Assembly (NCBI RefSeq): GCF_014192515.1
Contig: NZ_JACHYB010000001.1
Coordinates: 868,001-932,000 of the forward strand
Length of the DNA: 64,000 bases
Reading direction: 5' to 3'
Origin: Microbacter margulisiae
GTDB taxonomy: Bacteria > Bacteroidota > Bacteroidia > Bacteroidales > Paludibacteraceae
Shown here: one piece after another, positions 27,365-37,305 of the stretch
Numbering within the stretch: the stretch's first letter is position 1
Layout of the letters: each line of letters starts with the position of its first letter
Made by a program: the position numbers and the translations under genes
Notes under the pieces: generated by a model
Told to the model about the DNA's origin: nothing
Seen by the model: only the letters and a program-made list of their open reading frames with translations
Databases searched by the model: none

Positions 27365-28504
27365 CTACAATTTGATATAGATTCGTTTTTTGTCTAATAT
27401 ATATCCAAGCAGCCAACAAGTCAGCATCCACCATATCGCAAAAAGTAATGCACCAAAATATGCTCCCGCATTACTAAACACATGCATGTAGAGCCATGAA
27501 TACAATGGTGTACCGCCGACAGGAATTAACCATAACAAAGTGGCTCCTAACTCACTCATAAGATAGATCATCAGAGGATTTCTGCCTGCTACTAAAAAGA
27601 AAGACGAGCCCCTGGTCTTTCCCAAAAAATCCATCACATACATGATTGCGCCCAATAAGATACAATCCAACCCTACCGTTAATACAGCAAAAGAGCTTGT
27701 CCAGATTTTTTTATTCACCGGAAACAGGGGATTCCAGCAATAAGCTATGAACAGTAAAGCAGCACCGGCAAGCAACAGTTTGGCCAACATGTCGTAATTC
27801 TTTCCTTTTCGCTGGATATACCTGCCTACCAGATACCCTCCTATCACATTGAAAAGAGCAGGTAATGTGCTAAGAATTCCTTCCGGATCAAATGGAAATC
27901 CTTCTCCCGTGTACAAGTGATTCGTTCCAAATACCCATGTATCAAGACGCAGCTCTGCATTCCCTGTTTTAGTATATTCAGCCCCAGGAGTCCCAAACAG
28001 TAGCAAAATTGCCCAATAAGCAAACAATAAGATAACCCCAAGGATAAGTGTTTTTTTATCTCCCCAATAATATACCATCAAAGCGACAATGCCATAACAC
28101 AGTGCTATTCGTTGGAGCACTCCCATGATGCGTGTATGGGAAATAGGAGAAAGAACAAGATGAGATTGAGCATCGAGATGAAAGAATGGAAACCAGTACA
28201 TCAGATAACCGATCAAAAAAATCAATGCTGTACGTTTCAATATTTTAATCAACACTTCAGACTGTTTCATTTTTGTCCATTTTTTCATGACAAAACTTAG
28301 TGCGTTGCCAACAGCAAATAAAAAGGAAGGGAAAACCAGATCGGTAGGCGTAAAGCCGTTCCAGTCAGAATGCCTGAGTGGCCAAAAGGTGGTAGCCCCA
28401 TTACCGGAAGTGTTTACGATGATCATAAAACAAATCGTTAATCCCCGAAATACATCCAACGCAGTAAAGCGTTCCGTAACTGTTGAAGTGGATGATGATG
28501 TCAT
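27365..28504 (-). CDS. HGSNAT-like membrane acyltransferase (DUF5009/DUF1624 type)
   Basis: This 379-residue protein has about ten membrane helices and belongs to the family of human heparan-alpha-glucosaminide N-acetyltransferase. The N-terminal signature RFTALDVFRGLTICFMIIVN is followed by LRHSDWNGFTPTDLVFPSFLF; the His in RHSDWNG aligns with the active-site His of the human enzyme (HASWNG). Such proteins move acetyl groups from cytoplasmic acetyl-CoA to a sugar across the membrane. It lies 48 bp downstream of the GH89 gene, so the two are probably one transcript. The bacterial substrate is unproven; a general role in acylating a glycan fragment is also possible. Confidence 0.85.
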   Translation of the reverse strand: MTSSSTSTVTERFTALDVFRGLTICFMIIVNTSGNGATTFWPLRHSDWNGFTPTDLVFPSFLFAVGNALSFVMKKWTKMKQSEVLIKILKRTALIFLIGYLMYWFPFFHLDAQSHLVLSPISHTRIMGVLQRIALCYGIVALMVYYWGDKKTLILGVILLFAYWAILLLFGTPGAEYTKTGNAELRLDTWVFGTNHLYTGEGFPFDPEGILSTLPALFNVIGGYLVGRYIQRKGKNYDMLAKLLLAGAALLFIAYCWNPLFPVNKKIWTSSFAVLTVGLDCILLGAIMYVMDFLGKTRGSSFFLVAGRNPLMIYLMSELGATLLWLIPVGGTPLYSWLYMHVFSNAGAYFGALLFAIWWMLTCWLLGYILDKKRIYIKL

Positions 28505-28552
28505 ATTTAAGGTTTTTAGAAATTATGGATATTGATATCAGCTTACTATATA

Positions 28553-30757
28553 TTATTTTTCTTGCCGCTCTATGGTTCCCCGGTATTTCTTATACAATAG
28601 TTTTACCACCTCCATGCTATTTCCGGTTGGGTTTACCGGAAAAACCTTATGTTCATTTACCCATTGCCATTCCCAATGTGAAATATTTTTATCAAAACGA
28701 GGCATATCCATCGTTTTGCCTGATGCTAATGAGGCGTTAGCTTCAGCAAAGAATTTTTGCCACCTGACTTTATAAAAGTCAGACAAAAGGCCGCTCCACT
28801 GGCGAGCCGAATACTCGTGTAATGTGCTGTTTGCATCTCCCCATAAAGTAATCAGATCTCTTGCATTACGTTCATAAAGCGCTTTCTCATATCCATTCGT
28901 TCCCCACTTTCTTGCATCGGAAAGCCAAGGCCCTAATAAAAAATCCTTTCGGGTAGCCAGAAGCATATCCATATCATTGATCAATCCGATAAACTGGTTG
29001 CTATATTCTTTAAAATCTTTGCTGTTCTTCTGTTTATAAGCCGTTACCCATTTATTTTGAAGTGTCAAAGCATAATTTGCCAATACCTGACGAGTGACAT
29101 CGACAAGATCATATTGAAATCCGTCACTGTTTTGGCACGTTTTAATGGCATTCATAAAATCATCCCATGCCGGCAACAATTGGTTCGCCGGATAATTGAG
29201 TGTAGTATTGGTCCAATCAGCAGACGAATCAAAGGTGGGTCGACCCGTAATAATCGATTCTGCTCCATCGCTGATTTCCATGTTCTCATTATATACAGTA
29301 TTCTTCAACACCTGCCAAGCTTTTATAGCATTAGGATCAAGAGTTCCATATCGATTCCGGATATACTCCCGAAGCCATTGATCTAAATTGACAGGTTTAT
29401 TTGTCCATGTATTATGTGTCATCAATTCATACATGACCGGATTTTGCTCTATAGCTTCCATGGTTAATCCTATGCCTTTCATATTATGGGAAGCAGGATT
29501 ATTTAGCGCTTTGGCGGGTTCAGTGGCAACATCTTCCAGATGACCAAACATTGTAGTGCGACCGCCAAAATTATTCAACATGTTCCATATCCAGGGTTTG
29601 CCATAAAAAGCATCCGTTTTGTCCCAGATCGGTTTATTGTCTGCAAAAAGATCAAGAATGATCATGCGGTCATTAGGGACGGCATTCAACAATGCTTTTA
29701 TCTGCTTTGCCTGCCAAAATCTGGGATCAATATAAAACAACCATCCCTGCATCACCCATACTGCTTTTGGGTCAACCTGCTTCATGCCTTCATATACTTG
29801 TGCGCTAATCTTTGCCAGATAAGAGGAATCATTGGAAGGAGGTTCATTTTCATTGAAGGTGTCAGCCGAATAAAGATGGTTGGTTCCAAACAATTGTATT
29901 TCCTTTTCAAGATATCTTTTGCCTACTTCAGCAAAAAGCGGATCTTCCGGATTCAAGATATAGGTATCGGTAAAACTGACATTCCAACTGACACGTTTTA
30001 ATTTGGCATTAGGATATTTTGTTTTGAAGGCAGCCGGCACATGCCCTGTAAAAGCAGATAACACAGGTTGCATTCCCAATTCACGTTCGCGATGCAGAAT
30101 CTTTAGTTGTAAATCTTTATGACTGAGCATCCAGGTTAAAGGGAGGGGACCACCCCATCCATCTAAATTACCCATCCAAAACCATGCAAAGTAAGCCGGC
30201 CCGCAAAAGAAGGATGATAGTTCTTTATCGGTAAAACCCATCTCTTTATAGACTTCGTACCACACATACTCTTCGCCTGTAACCGCCAAAGGCATGTTAA
30301 TGCCATGCAATGCCATCCAGTCAATTTCTTTTTCCCAGCGTTTCCACGTCCACCAGCTCATGCTATAGTTAAAGGTGCAGTAATTCAGATAATAGCGATA
30401 TTGATAAGGAGAAGTCTTCTTCACTATTACAGGTACGGAAGGTAAGGGATCGGGCAGATGTAAATTAACGCCATTCCATGTAATTTGACAATGGCAATAT
30501 GTATTCAGATAGTAGTATAAGGCGGAAGCAATACTAACACCGTCATTGCCTGATAAGACAATTTTTCCATTTCGGCTTTCAATCTGGAATGCATCCTGTC
30601 CCTGTTGCTTGCTTAATGATTCTATAACAAAATGACTCGCCTGATTGGGAATAATACGATGTAATAAACTTTCCGCAGCCTTTATGTTTAGTTGAGCATG
30701 CGCAATACTGCAGAAAATAACGAAAAGCAATGCTCCTGTCATTCTTTTGAAATTCAT
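28553..30757 (-). CDS. GH89 alpha-N-acetylglucosaminidase (NAGLU family)
   Basis: This 734-residue secreted enzyme has a signal peptide (GALLFVIFCSIAHA), a small N-terminal alpha/beta domain (about 25-110), a TIM barrel (about 115-470) and an all-helical C-terminal domain, as in human NAGLU. Catalytic-region motifs are clear: MSWWTWKRWEKEIDWMALHGIN, ADTFNENEPPS (acid/base Glu region) and GIGLTMEAIEQNPVMYEL (nucleophile Glu region). The family removes terminal alpha-linked GlcNAc with retention. It comes 317 bp after SusD, with a long hairpin in between, and 48 bp before the HGSNAT-like gene. Family assignment is very firm; the natural glycan is unknown. Confidence 0.95.
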   Translation of the reverse strand: MNFKRMTGALLFVIFCSIAHAQLNIKAAESLLHRIIPNQASHFVIESLSKQQGQDAFQIESRNGKIVLSGNDGVSIASALYYYLNTYCHCQITWNGVNLHLPDPLPSVPVIVKKTSPYQYRYYLNYCTFNYSMSWWTWKRWEKEIDWMALHGINMPLAVTGEEYVWYEVYKEMGFTDKELSSFFCGPAYFAWFWMGNLDGWGGPLPLTWMLSHKDLQLKILHRERELGMQPVLSAFTGHVPAAFKTKYPNAKLKRVSWNVSFTDTYILNPEDPLFAEVGKRYLEKEIQLFGTNHLYSADTFNENEPPSNDSSYLAKISAQVYEGMKQVDPKAVWVMQGWLFYIDPRFWQAKQIKALLNAVPNDRMIILDLFADNKPIWDKTDAFYGKPWIWNMLNNFGGRTTMFGHLEDVATEPAKALNNPASHNMKGIGLTMEAIEQNPVMYELMTHNTWTNKPVNLDQWLREYIRNRYGTLDPNAIKAWQVLKNTVYNENMEISDGAESIITGRPTFDSSADWTNTTLNYPANQLLPAWDDFMNAIKTCQNSDGFQYDLVDVTRQVLANYALTLQNKWVTAYKQKNSKDFKEYSNQFIGLINDMDMLLATRKDFLLGPWLSDARKWGTNGYEKALYERNARDLITLWGDANSTLHEYSARQWSGLLSDFYKVRWQKFFAEANASLASGKTMDMPRFDKNISHWEWQWVNEHKVFPVNPTGNSMEVVKLLYKKYRGTIERQEK

Positions 30758-30995
30758 GTCAGTAATAAACTTAGGTTAATTATTTGATAAAGTTACAGCA
30801 TAGAATTGTGAAAAGGAAAAGCTTACTGCAATTATTCAGGACTGTTTGCAATAAAATAAATCATCACAATGCTACTTTCAGCAGAACACGTTCCAGCTTT
30901 TCTATGTCATCACAAAACTATTGGTATGGGATCCTGATATATTCCCTAAAAATACAAATCAGCCTCTATAAAATAACGTATAGTATTACTATTAT

Positions 30996-31039
30996 GAAGG
31001 GAATATTTTTATGCATTAGCTGATAAAAATATTCCCTTC
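30996..31039 (-). terminator. 17-bp perfect hairpin between susD and the GH89 gene
   Basis: GAAGGGAATATTTTTAT (30996-31012) pairs perfectly with ATAAAAATATTCCCTTC (31023-31039) around a 10-nt loop, starting 35 bp past the susD stop codon. No clear T tract follows on the minus strand, so it may be a partial terminator or a 3' stabiliser that raises susCD mRNA relative to the downstream enzymes. Confidence 0.6.
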
Positions 31040-31074
31040 CTGATTTAATTATAATGATTCTATAAGTGATGAAT

Positions 31075-32592
31075 CTATTTCAGATTCACATTCAAATCTA
31101 TCTGCGTTTGTGGAATCGGAAGATACTCACTTTGTCCTGCTACAAAGCCTGGGAGTGATGTTGCTTCTCCTGTCCGAATCATATCATCAAAACGTTCACC
31201 CCACCATTCGCACGAGAACTCAGCCCTCCGTTCATCCAATACATTCTGCAATGTAGCATTGGTAATAGGTGTCAATCCTGCCCGCTCGCGTACAAGATTC
31301 AAAGGAGCATCACCGTTCTGACCCATTCTGATTTTTGCTTCAGCATTGAACAACAGAGCATCCGCATAACGAAGAATACGTATATTATTATCTTCGCCAT
31401 AATCTGTTCTGCCCGGAGTCATTTGAGAAGATGGATAGTAAGCCTTCCCGTTAAAATACAAATCTCCGTCTGAATTTGGCCAAATGGTATCATTGCTTGG
31501 AGTTACGTAATAGTTGTGTCCAGGACTGCTGGTAAACAGAATCGTTGTTTTCAAACGAATGGAATCATGACGGGCTTCCAAAAAGTTAACATACGATTGA
31601 GAAGGATTCATAAATCCCCATCCTGAAATCGGGCTTCCGTGCTGATCACCGCGTGGTCCCTGGAAGGCAAAGAAGGCATCCGGTTCAACAGCAGGGCCAG
31701 ATGAAGTCCCAAAATCACTATATTGTAATTCAAAGAGGGATTCATTACACATTTTTCCCGGTTTTTTGAACAGTTCGTAATAGTCAGGGTATAAACTAAA
31801 CTTACCGCTATTAATGATTGCATTCGTATCATCCAGTACTGTTTGCCAATAGGTGCTCGAATTATCATTACCTGCCATATCTGCATTTACAATGGCTTTC
31901 AGCATATAGGCCGTATACTTGGTAACAGCACCAAAATGAACTGACTGGTTCGGGCGTGCATCTTCCAGATTGGCAATACAGAAATCCATTTCACTACTGA
32001 TCCATGTCAATACATCCTTAACAGAACTTTTCCCTATGGTTTGAATTTTTGAATTGTCCGTTAAAATGGGAATCTGTCCAAAAACACGTTCCAGCATTAA
32101 ATGCGCAAAAGCACGGATAAAACGAACTTCAGCCTGATACTGCAGATTCAGTTTCTGATTCACGGCATCACTGGCCGGAATATTTGCAGCAAATTTGTTC
32201 AATTCAATCAAAGCTCCATTACAATCCTGAATCAAACCATAATAGTCATTGAAATAGTTGTTGGTTCCCCAGAAACTTTGTACAGAAGCATAATCATAAT
32301 GAAAACCTTTAATATCGGTCAGCGTAGATTGGTCGCTGGCTGACGATCCTTTATCCAAATCGTCACCCCTGATGCCCCGGATTCCGAAATCCATCCAATG
32401 TACAAATCCCGGATTGGCACTGGCTGCCATCCGGTAAATTCCGGAGACAGGTTCATACATATTGCTTAACTGAGTATAATCAATAAGTGCAATAGGAATT
32501 TGATTTTCAGGCATCTTATCCAAAAAAGAGTTGCAACTTGTTAGTCCCATTGCAAACATACCTGCAAAAAGAATATATTTTAATCGTATCAT
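31075..32592 (-). CDS. SusD/RagB family glycan-binding lipoprotein
   Basis: SusD-like proteins cap the SusC barrel on the cell surface and capture oligosaccharides. This 505-residue protein has a lipoprotein signal (GMFAMGLTSC), the typical start NSFLDKMPENQIP, helical TPR-like repeats (LNLQYQAEVRFIRAFAHLMLERVFGQIPILTD) and the C-terminal RNYGEDNNIRILRYADALLFNAEAKIR-like block (here DYGEDNNIRILRYADALLFNAEA) followed by VLDERRAEFSCEWWGERFDD. It lies 20 bp after susC. Specificity cannot be read from sequence; the locus enzymes point to beta-1,2-glucan or a related glycan. Confidence 0.97.
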   Translation of the reverse strand: MIRLKYILFAGMFAMGLTSCNSFLDKMPENQIPIALIDYTQLSNMYEPVSGIYRMAASANPGFVHWMDFGIRGIRGDDLDKGSSASDQSTLTDIKGFHYDYASVQSFWGTNNYFNDYYGLIQDCNGALIELNKFAANIPASDAVNQKLNLQYQAEVRFIRAFAHLMLERVFGQIPILTDNSKIQTIGKSSVKDVLTWISSEMDFCIANLEDARPNQSVHFGAVTKYTAYMLKAIVNADMAGNDNSSTYWQTVLDDTNAIINSGKFSLYPDYYELFKKPGKMCNESLFELQYSDFGTSSGPAVEPDAFFAFQGPRGDQHGSPISGWGFMNPSQSYVNFLEARHDSIRLKTTILFTSSPGHNYYVTPSNDTIWPNSDGDLYFNGKAYYPSSQMTPGRTDYGEDNNIRILRYADALLFNAEAKIRMGQNGDAPLNLVRERAGLTPITNATLQNVLDERRAEFSCEWWGERFDDMIRTGEATSLPGFVAGQSEYLPIPQTQIDLNVNLK

Positions 32593-32612
32593 AGTTATAA
32601 GTAATTAATAGG

Positions 32613-35600
32613 TTAATAAGTAATCGTCCACCCAATGGTATACGTAGATGCTGTTGGATAGGTTTGTGTATCATAACCACTTCCCCAGTTGTATGCCTGA
32701 CTATAACCAATTTCAGGAGTAAATCCACTATATTTGGTAAAGATAATCGGACGGTCTGCCGTGAAGCTTACGCGCATGGAAGGAGCCTTCATACTGTTTC
32801 CCAGTTTGAAGGAGTATGCCAATTGAATAGTTTGTACACGCAAATAAGCACCGCTTTCTACAAAAAATGAGCTGGCCATATTGTTCCAACCTTTGGTAGT
32901 TCCCAAAGCAGAAGGATAGGAATTGGTAGAACCTTCGCCTGTCCAAAGATGGGTAACAAATTTTGCATCACCGTTCATATCGCTATACCATAATCTGTTG
33001 GCACGATTCATATTCAAAATTTTGTTACCAGCCTGTCCCTGCAACATAACATTTAATTCAAGATGTTTATAGGAAACGCCCACATTCATGCCGTACGTAA
33101 CCGTAGGTAAATAAGAACCCAATAAAACGCGGTCCTTCGAATCAAGAATACCATCTTTATTTACATCAGCATACTTGAAATCACCCGGTTGTAACCCATT
33201 AGCCACAGCAATAGGATCGGCTGCCACTTGTGCTGCATTTTGGTAAACGCCAACCACTTTATATCCATAGAACGAGTTCAGGGGAGCGCCAGGTTCGGAA
33301 ATAGTTGGAAACTCAGCTTTACCACCCATCATATAAGCCAACCCATGTAAATTCTTTACATTATTTTTCAACGTAGAAAGGTTTGCTCCAATTGAGTATC
33401 CAAAATCGCCTATTTTATCTTTCCAATTCAATGAAAATTCAAATCCACTGTTTGAAATTTCGCCAAAATTTCCCAATAATGTTGGAGCACCCATCGGTTG
33501 AGGAGCATAAATTACTGCATTATTGGTGACACGGTTGTAGTAATCTACGGTACCGTTCAGACGTTGTTTAAGCATCGAGAAATCCAAACCGCCGTCCCAT
33601 TCATTCACTACTTCCCACTTTAACCAACTGAAGAAATTAGTATTTACATAACCTGGCACATATGATCCATTTGTAGAAGCTGAACTACCAAAAATGCCCG
33701 AATATGAATTTCCGGATTGAATAGTAGCAAATCCATTGCTGGCAGGCACGGCATCATTACCTAATTGTCCCCAGCTAACACGTGCTTTCAAGTAATCAAA
33801 CAGATGCTGATGTTTCATGAAATTTTCATCCGACATAATCCATCCGGCTCCAATCGACGGGAAATAGCCCCACTTTTGTTGATATTTTGAACTACCATCG
33901 GCACGCATCGTAACGGTTAACAGATAGCGTGAAGCATAATCATAGGCCGCACGGGTAAAAAAGGAAAGACCATTATACTGAGTGCCATCATCGGTAGTAC
34001 TTAATCCTCCGGCACTTGATAAATAAAAATACTCAGGCATGTTGGGTATACCCATTAATGTTCCTGATCCTTGTAACTTCTGCCAACTTTCGCTACGAAC
34101 GGAATTTCCCAATAAAACCGATAAATGATTTTTACCGTATTGATCTTTGTAGGTCAACGTATTGTCAAGAATATAGTTACTATAAAAATCCTGTTCTTTG
34201 GTAAGTTGTGCTACTGTAGGATTCAATTGATATGCATCCACATAATATTGTGGAATTTCAGTCACATTCCGGTTCAATGCTAAACTTTGACTGTATTGCG
34301 TTTTAAACACAAGCTTATCACCCCACAAATTGAATTGGGCAAAAACAGTAGGCAATACCTGCAATAGGTTAGTCTTGTTGTAATAATAATGGGCAGCAGC
34401 CACCGGATTAGAATATTCACCATTGCCATAACCGATACTGGTTGACGAAGCATAATCAATAGGAGTTGCCAACGTATTATTTGGGTCATAAACAGGATAC
34501 AATGGAGAAGCTGCATACGCATAAGCAAAAGCAGCCTGATTGGGTGAGAATAATGTAGCATTTGAAACTACAACATTATAGCCTATTTTCAACCAGGGGA
34601 AAGCCTGGTAATCCGTTTGGGCATTAATATTCAAGCGATCATAGTAGTTTTTGGTATTCATTATCCCGTCCTGATACAAATAGTTGATACCTGCGCTATA
34701 GGTAGTCTTTTCGCCCCCACCTGAAATATTAATAGCATGATTTTGTGTAAAAGCGGAAGTACGAAGTAATTGACCATACCAATCTGTACTGGTTGTAGGA
34801 TTATTACCGCTTCCTCCAAATTTCTGTGACGATAGGGTGACGTGTGCTGCATCGGAAGTAAAACCTTTGGCCAATTCCATAGTAGCATATTCAGCTCCAT
34901 TCGCCATCTTCAACATATTAGATGGTGTTTGAAAACCAGCATAGCCACTATAAGTAATCTTGGTAGGCATGTCAGGCACACCTGACTTTGTGGTGATGAT
35001 GACAACCCCATTAGCCGCACGAACACCATAAATAGCAGCAGCGGACGCATCTTTCAAAATAGACATGCTTTGAATGTCACTTGAATTTAAAAAATCAATG
35101 TTATTAAAAAACATTCCGTCCACTACGTAAAGCGGTCCTTCATTATTTAAAGAACCAACACCACGAATTCGAACACTCGGACTTGATCCTGGAGCCCCAT
35201 TAGTGGTTACTTGCACACCGGCAACACTTCCCTGCAAAGCATCCATCGGAGAAGCAGTGGTTCGTTGCAGCAATGTTTCCGGTTTTACTACAGCAATAGG
35301 AGCTGTCAGGTCTTTTGCTTTGCTGGTGCCATATCCTATCACAACAACCTCATTCATCTTCGTAGTTTCTGGTTGTAGGTTGATATTTAATGTTTCACCG
35401 GCATTCACAATGTGTTCTTGTCTAACATACCCAATGTAGGAAAATTGCAACATGCTTCCTTTGGGTACTGAAATCTCAAAGCGTCCGTTAAGGTCAGTCG
35501 GAACGCCCTGCGAAGATCCTTTCACCATTACACTCACACCCGGAAGTGTGGAGTTATTTTCTGCATCCCGGACGGTGCCCGTGACGCGCACTGACTGCGC

Positions 35601-35666
35601 TGCCAATTGTAACGAAACGAAACTAAGGAGCAACAGCATGTACCATACTTTTTTTCTCATAATCAT
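32613..35666 (-). CDS. SusC/RagA family TonB-dependent outer-membrane transporter
   Basis: This 1017-residue protein has a signal peptide (LLLLSFVSLQLAAQ), an N-terminal carboxypeptidase-regulatory domain (VTGTVRDAENNSTLPGVSVMV), a TonB-box-like segment (MNEVVVIGYGTSKAKDLT), the plug domain (about 125-230, VRIRGVGSLNNEGPLYVVDG and LKDASAAAIYGVRAANGV) and a 22-strand-type barrel ending in a terminal aromatic residue. It imports glycan fragments using TonB energy together with the SusD partner. It is 26 bp downstream of a GH144 gene in the same operon. No sensor kinase, ECF sigma or anti-sigma gene adjoins the locus. Confidence 0.97.
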   Translation of the reverse strand: MIMRKKVWYMLLLLSFVSLQLAAQSVRVTGTVRDAENNSTLPGVSVMVKGSSQGVPTDLNGRFEISVPKGSMLQFSYIGYVRQEHIVNAGETLNINLQPETTKMNEVVVIGYGTSKAKDLTAPIAVVKPETLLQRTTASPMDALQGSVAGVQVTTNGAPGSSPSVRIRGVGSLNNEGPLYVVDGMFFNNIDFLNSSDIQSMSILKDASAAAIYGVRAANGVVIITTKSGVPDMPTKITYSGYAGFQTPSNMLKMANGAEYATMELAKGFTSDAAHVTLSSQKFGGSGNNPTTSTDWYGQLLRTSAFTQNHAINISGGGEKTTYSAGINYLYQDGIMNTKNYYDRLNINAQTDYQAFPWLKIGYNVVVSNATLFSPNQAAFAYAYAASPLYPVYDPNNTLATPIDYASSTSIGYGNGEYSNPVAAAHYYYNKTNLLQVLPTVFAQFNLWGDKLVFKTQYSQSLALNRNVTEIPQYYVDAYQLNPTVAQLTKEQDFYSNYILDNTLTYKDQYGKNHLSVLLGNSVRSESWQKLQGSGTLMGIPNMPEYFYLSSAGGLSTTDDGTQYNGLSFFTRAAYDYASRYLLTVTMRADGSSKYQQKWGYFPSIGAGWIMSDENFMKHQHLFDYLKARVSWGQLGNDAVPASNGFATIQSGNSYSGIFGSSASTNGSYVPGYVNTNFFSWLKWEVVNEWDGGLDFSMLKQRLNGTVDYYNRVTNNAVIYAPQPMGAPTLLGNFGEISNSGFEFSLNWKDKIGDFGYSIGANLSTLKNNVKNLHGLAYMMGGKAEFPTISEPGAPLNSFYGYKVVGVYQNAAQVAADPIAVANGLQPGDFKYADVNKDGILDSKDRVLLGSYLPTVTYGMNVGVSYKHLELNVMLQGQAGNKILNMNRANRLWYSDMNGDAKFVTHLWTGEGSTNSYPSALGTTKGWNNMASSFFVESGAYLRVQTIQLAYSFKLGNSMKAPSMRVSFTADRPIIFTKYSGFTPEIGYSQAYNWGSGYDTQTYPTASTYTIGWTITY

Positions 35667-35692
35667 GGTTTGTTTTAGTTAATGAATGTAGT

Positions 35693-37285
35693 TTACTGAA
35701 CGTATGAACTTTCTTGTTTGATTTGAAACTGAAAGCCCAGTTTTTTTAATCCTAGCTGAATATCTTTGTTTTGCATAAAGAGATTCCACAAGAGCCCGCT
35801 ACGGTAGTTTTCAATCATGACAGGGATCGGTCCTTCATCAATAGCAAGGTAGGAATGTACCACCTGTTGTCCTTGTACCAAACCCAAATTGAAAGCATCA
35901 TAAAAACCATACGGACCAAAGATCTTCTTTCCGAGATCATAGTAGAAATGACGGTAAACCGGCAGAATCTCTTTGGGAGCATAAGGCAACGAAGCCAAAG
36001 CAGCCGTTGGCGAAATAGTTCCGTTCTCCTCATTAGTTCCTAACTGATGCGAGGTATAACCATCCAACGGATCATCAGAAGAAGTGAATCCCCATGAATC
36101 TTTGCTTAATCCCGCCTCATGTTTCGGATTTGCAATGGCATAGGCTCTTTGAATCAATACATGGTTACGGTTCAATGTCCAATAGTTGGCATTTTTATCC
36201 ACCAGCCCATGCGGATTCATACCCAGGAATGAATAATGGCAGAAAAACAAAGGCCCTCCATAGGGCATCCCCAATGCCAATGGAATCCCGAAATAGGACT
36301 TGCCATTATAGAAATAGGAAGAAATGGAATAGCATTTGAAAACCTCAGGACGGATAGGATGTGTTGGAGATGATGCTGCCAACACATAGGTGATCATGGT
36401 TTCATCAAAACCGGTGATGCGATGATTCAATTTAAATCCATAGGTTGGCGACCAATGCCAGTAAAGCGAGTCGGTTCCCTGTGTGTACCAGTTCCAGTCA
36501 ACGCCTTCCCATAGTTTTGTGATGCGCTGGCACAATGCTTGTTCCTCAGCATTACCATCCTGATAATATTGACGGGCAGTCAACAGGCCTTCTATCATAT
36601 AAGCTGTTTCAACCAAATCACCGCCGTTATCATACTTACTGAAATTAAATACTTTGCCTGTGTTTCCGTTGTACCAATGCGCCCATGCGCCGTGAAAGCG
36701 ATCTGCTTTTTGGAGGAATGTAACGATCTGGTCGATTTTATGGAAGACAGCTTCATGCGGAAAATATCCGCGATGATCTGCAGCAATCAAAGCCATGATG
36801 CCAAATCCCGTTCCTCCAGTCGTCACAATATTGCCATTCGGATTATTATTCCTTTCGCGTGCCATACCACAATCGGGATCGGCATAATTGAAGAAATAGC
36901 GTGTGGTATATTTTTGCACCATATCCAGGAGTTCTTCGTCAGTGAAAACATGTGTTTGCGCCTTGACCTGAAATTTCTCTGCATCTTTACTCAGCACATT
37001 CATTCCTTTAGGCACCACCCGGTAAACAAGCGATAAATTCCGTCCCAAATCGTTTACAAAATCGAGATAGTCATCGCCACTTGTTTCAGCACGCATGATA
37101 AAGGTTTTCCCACCATTGGTTGATGCATAAATATCATAAGTGAAAGCATCCGGATTATCAAAGGTCAGCTTTACATGTGCATCGTATCCCCTGGCTTTGA
37201 TATAGCCGGGCACAACATATTTCTGGCTTTGCAGTGATGCAACACAAAAGGTTAGAAAGAATGCGATCGACAAAAACTTAGTCAT
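35693..37285 (-). CDS. GH144-like (glycoamylase-fold) glucanase
   Basis: This 530-residue protein has a signal peptide (FFLTFCVASLQSQ), an Fn3-like N-terminal domain (about 22-100) and a glycoamylase-like alpha/alpha barrel closely matching the protein at 23478: TRYFFNYADPDCGMARERNN, GGTGFGIMALIAADHRGYF, DNGGDLVETAYMIEGLL, WHWSPTYGF and AIDEGPIPVMIENYRSG. Family GH144 acts on beta-1,2-glucan. Unlike its paralogue it has no lipobox, so one may be periplasmic and soluble while the other is anchored. It lies 20 bp after the GH3 gene and 26 bp before susC. Confidence 0.85.
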   Translation of the reverse strand: MTKFLSIAFFLTFCVASLQSQKYVVPGYIKARGYDAHVKLTFDNPDAFTYDIYASTNGGKTFIMRAETSGDDYLDFVNDLGRNLSLVYRVVPKGMNVLSKDAEKFQVKAQTHVFTDEELLDMVQKYTTRYFFNYADPDCGMARERNNNPNGNIVTTGGTGFGIMALIAADHRGYFPHEAVFHKIDQIVTFLQKADRFHGAWAHWYNGNTGKVFNFSKYDNGGDLVETAYMIEGLLTARQYYQDGNAEEQALCQRITKLWEGVDWNWYTQGTDSLYWHWSPTYGFKLNHRITGFDETMITYVLAASSPTHPIRPEVFKCYSISSYFYNGKSYFGIPLALGMPYGGPLFFCHYSFLGMNPHGLVDKNANYWTLNRNHVLIQRAYAIANPKHEAGLSKDSWGFTSSDDPLDGYTSHQLGTNEENGTISPTAALASLPYAPKEILPVYRHFYYDLGKKIFGPYGFYDAFNLGLVQGQQVVHSYLAIDEGPIPVMIENYRSGLLWNLFMQNKDIQLGLKKLGFQFQIKQESSYVQ

Positions 37286-37305
37286 TGTAACAAAATGTTT
37301 TATAT

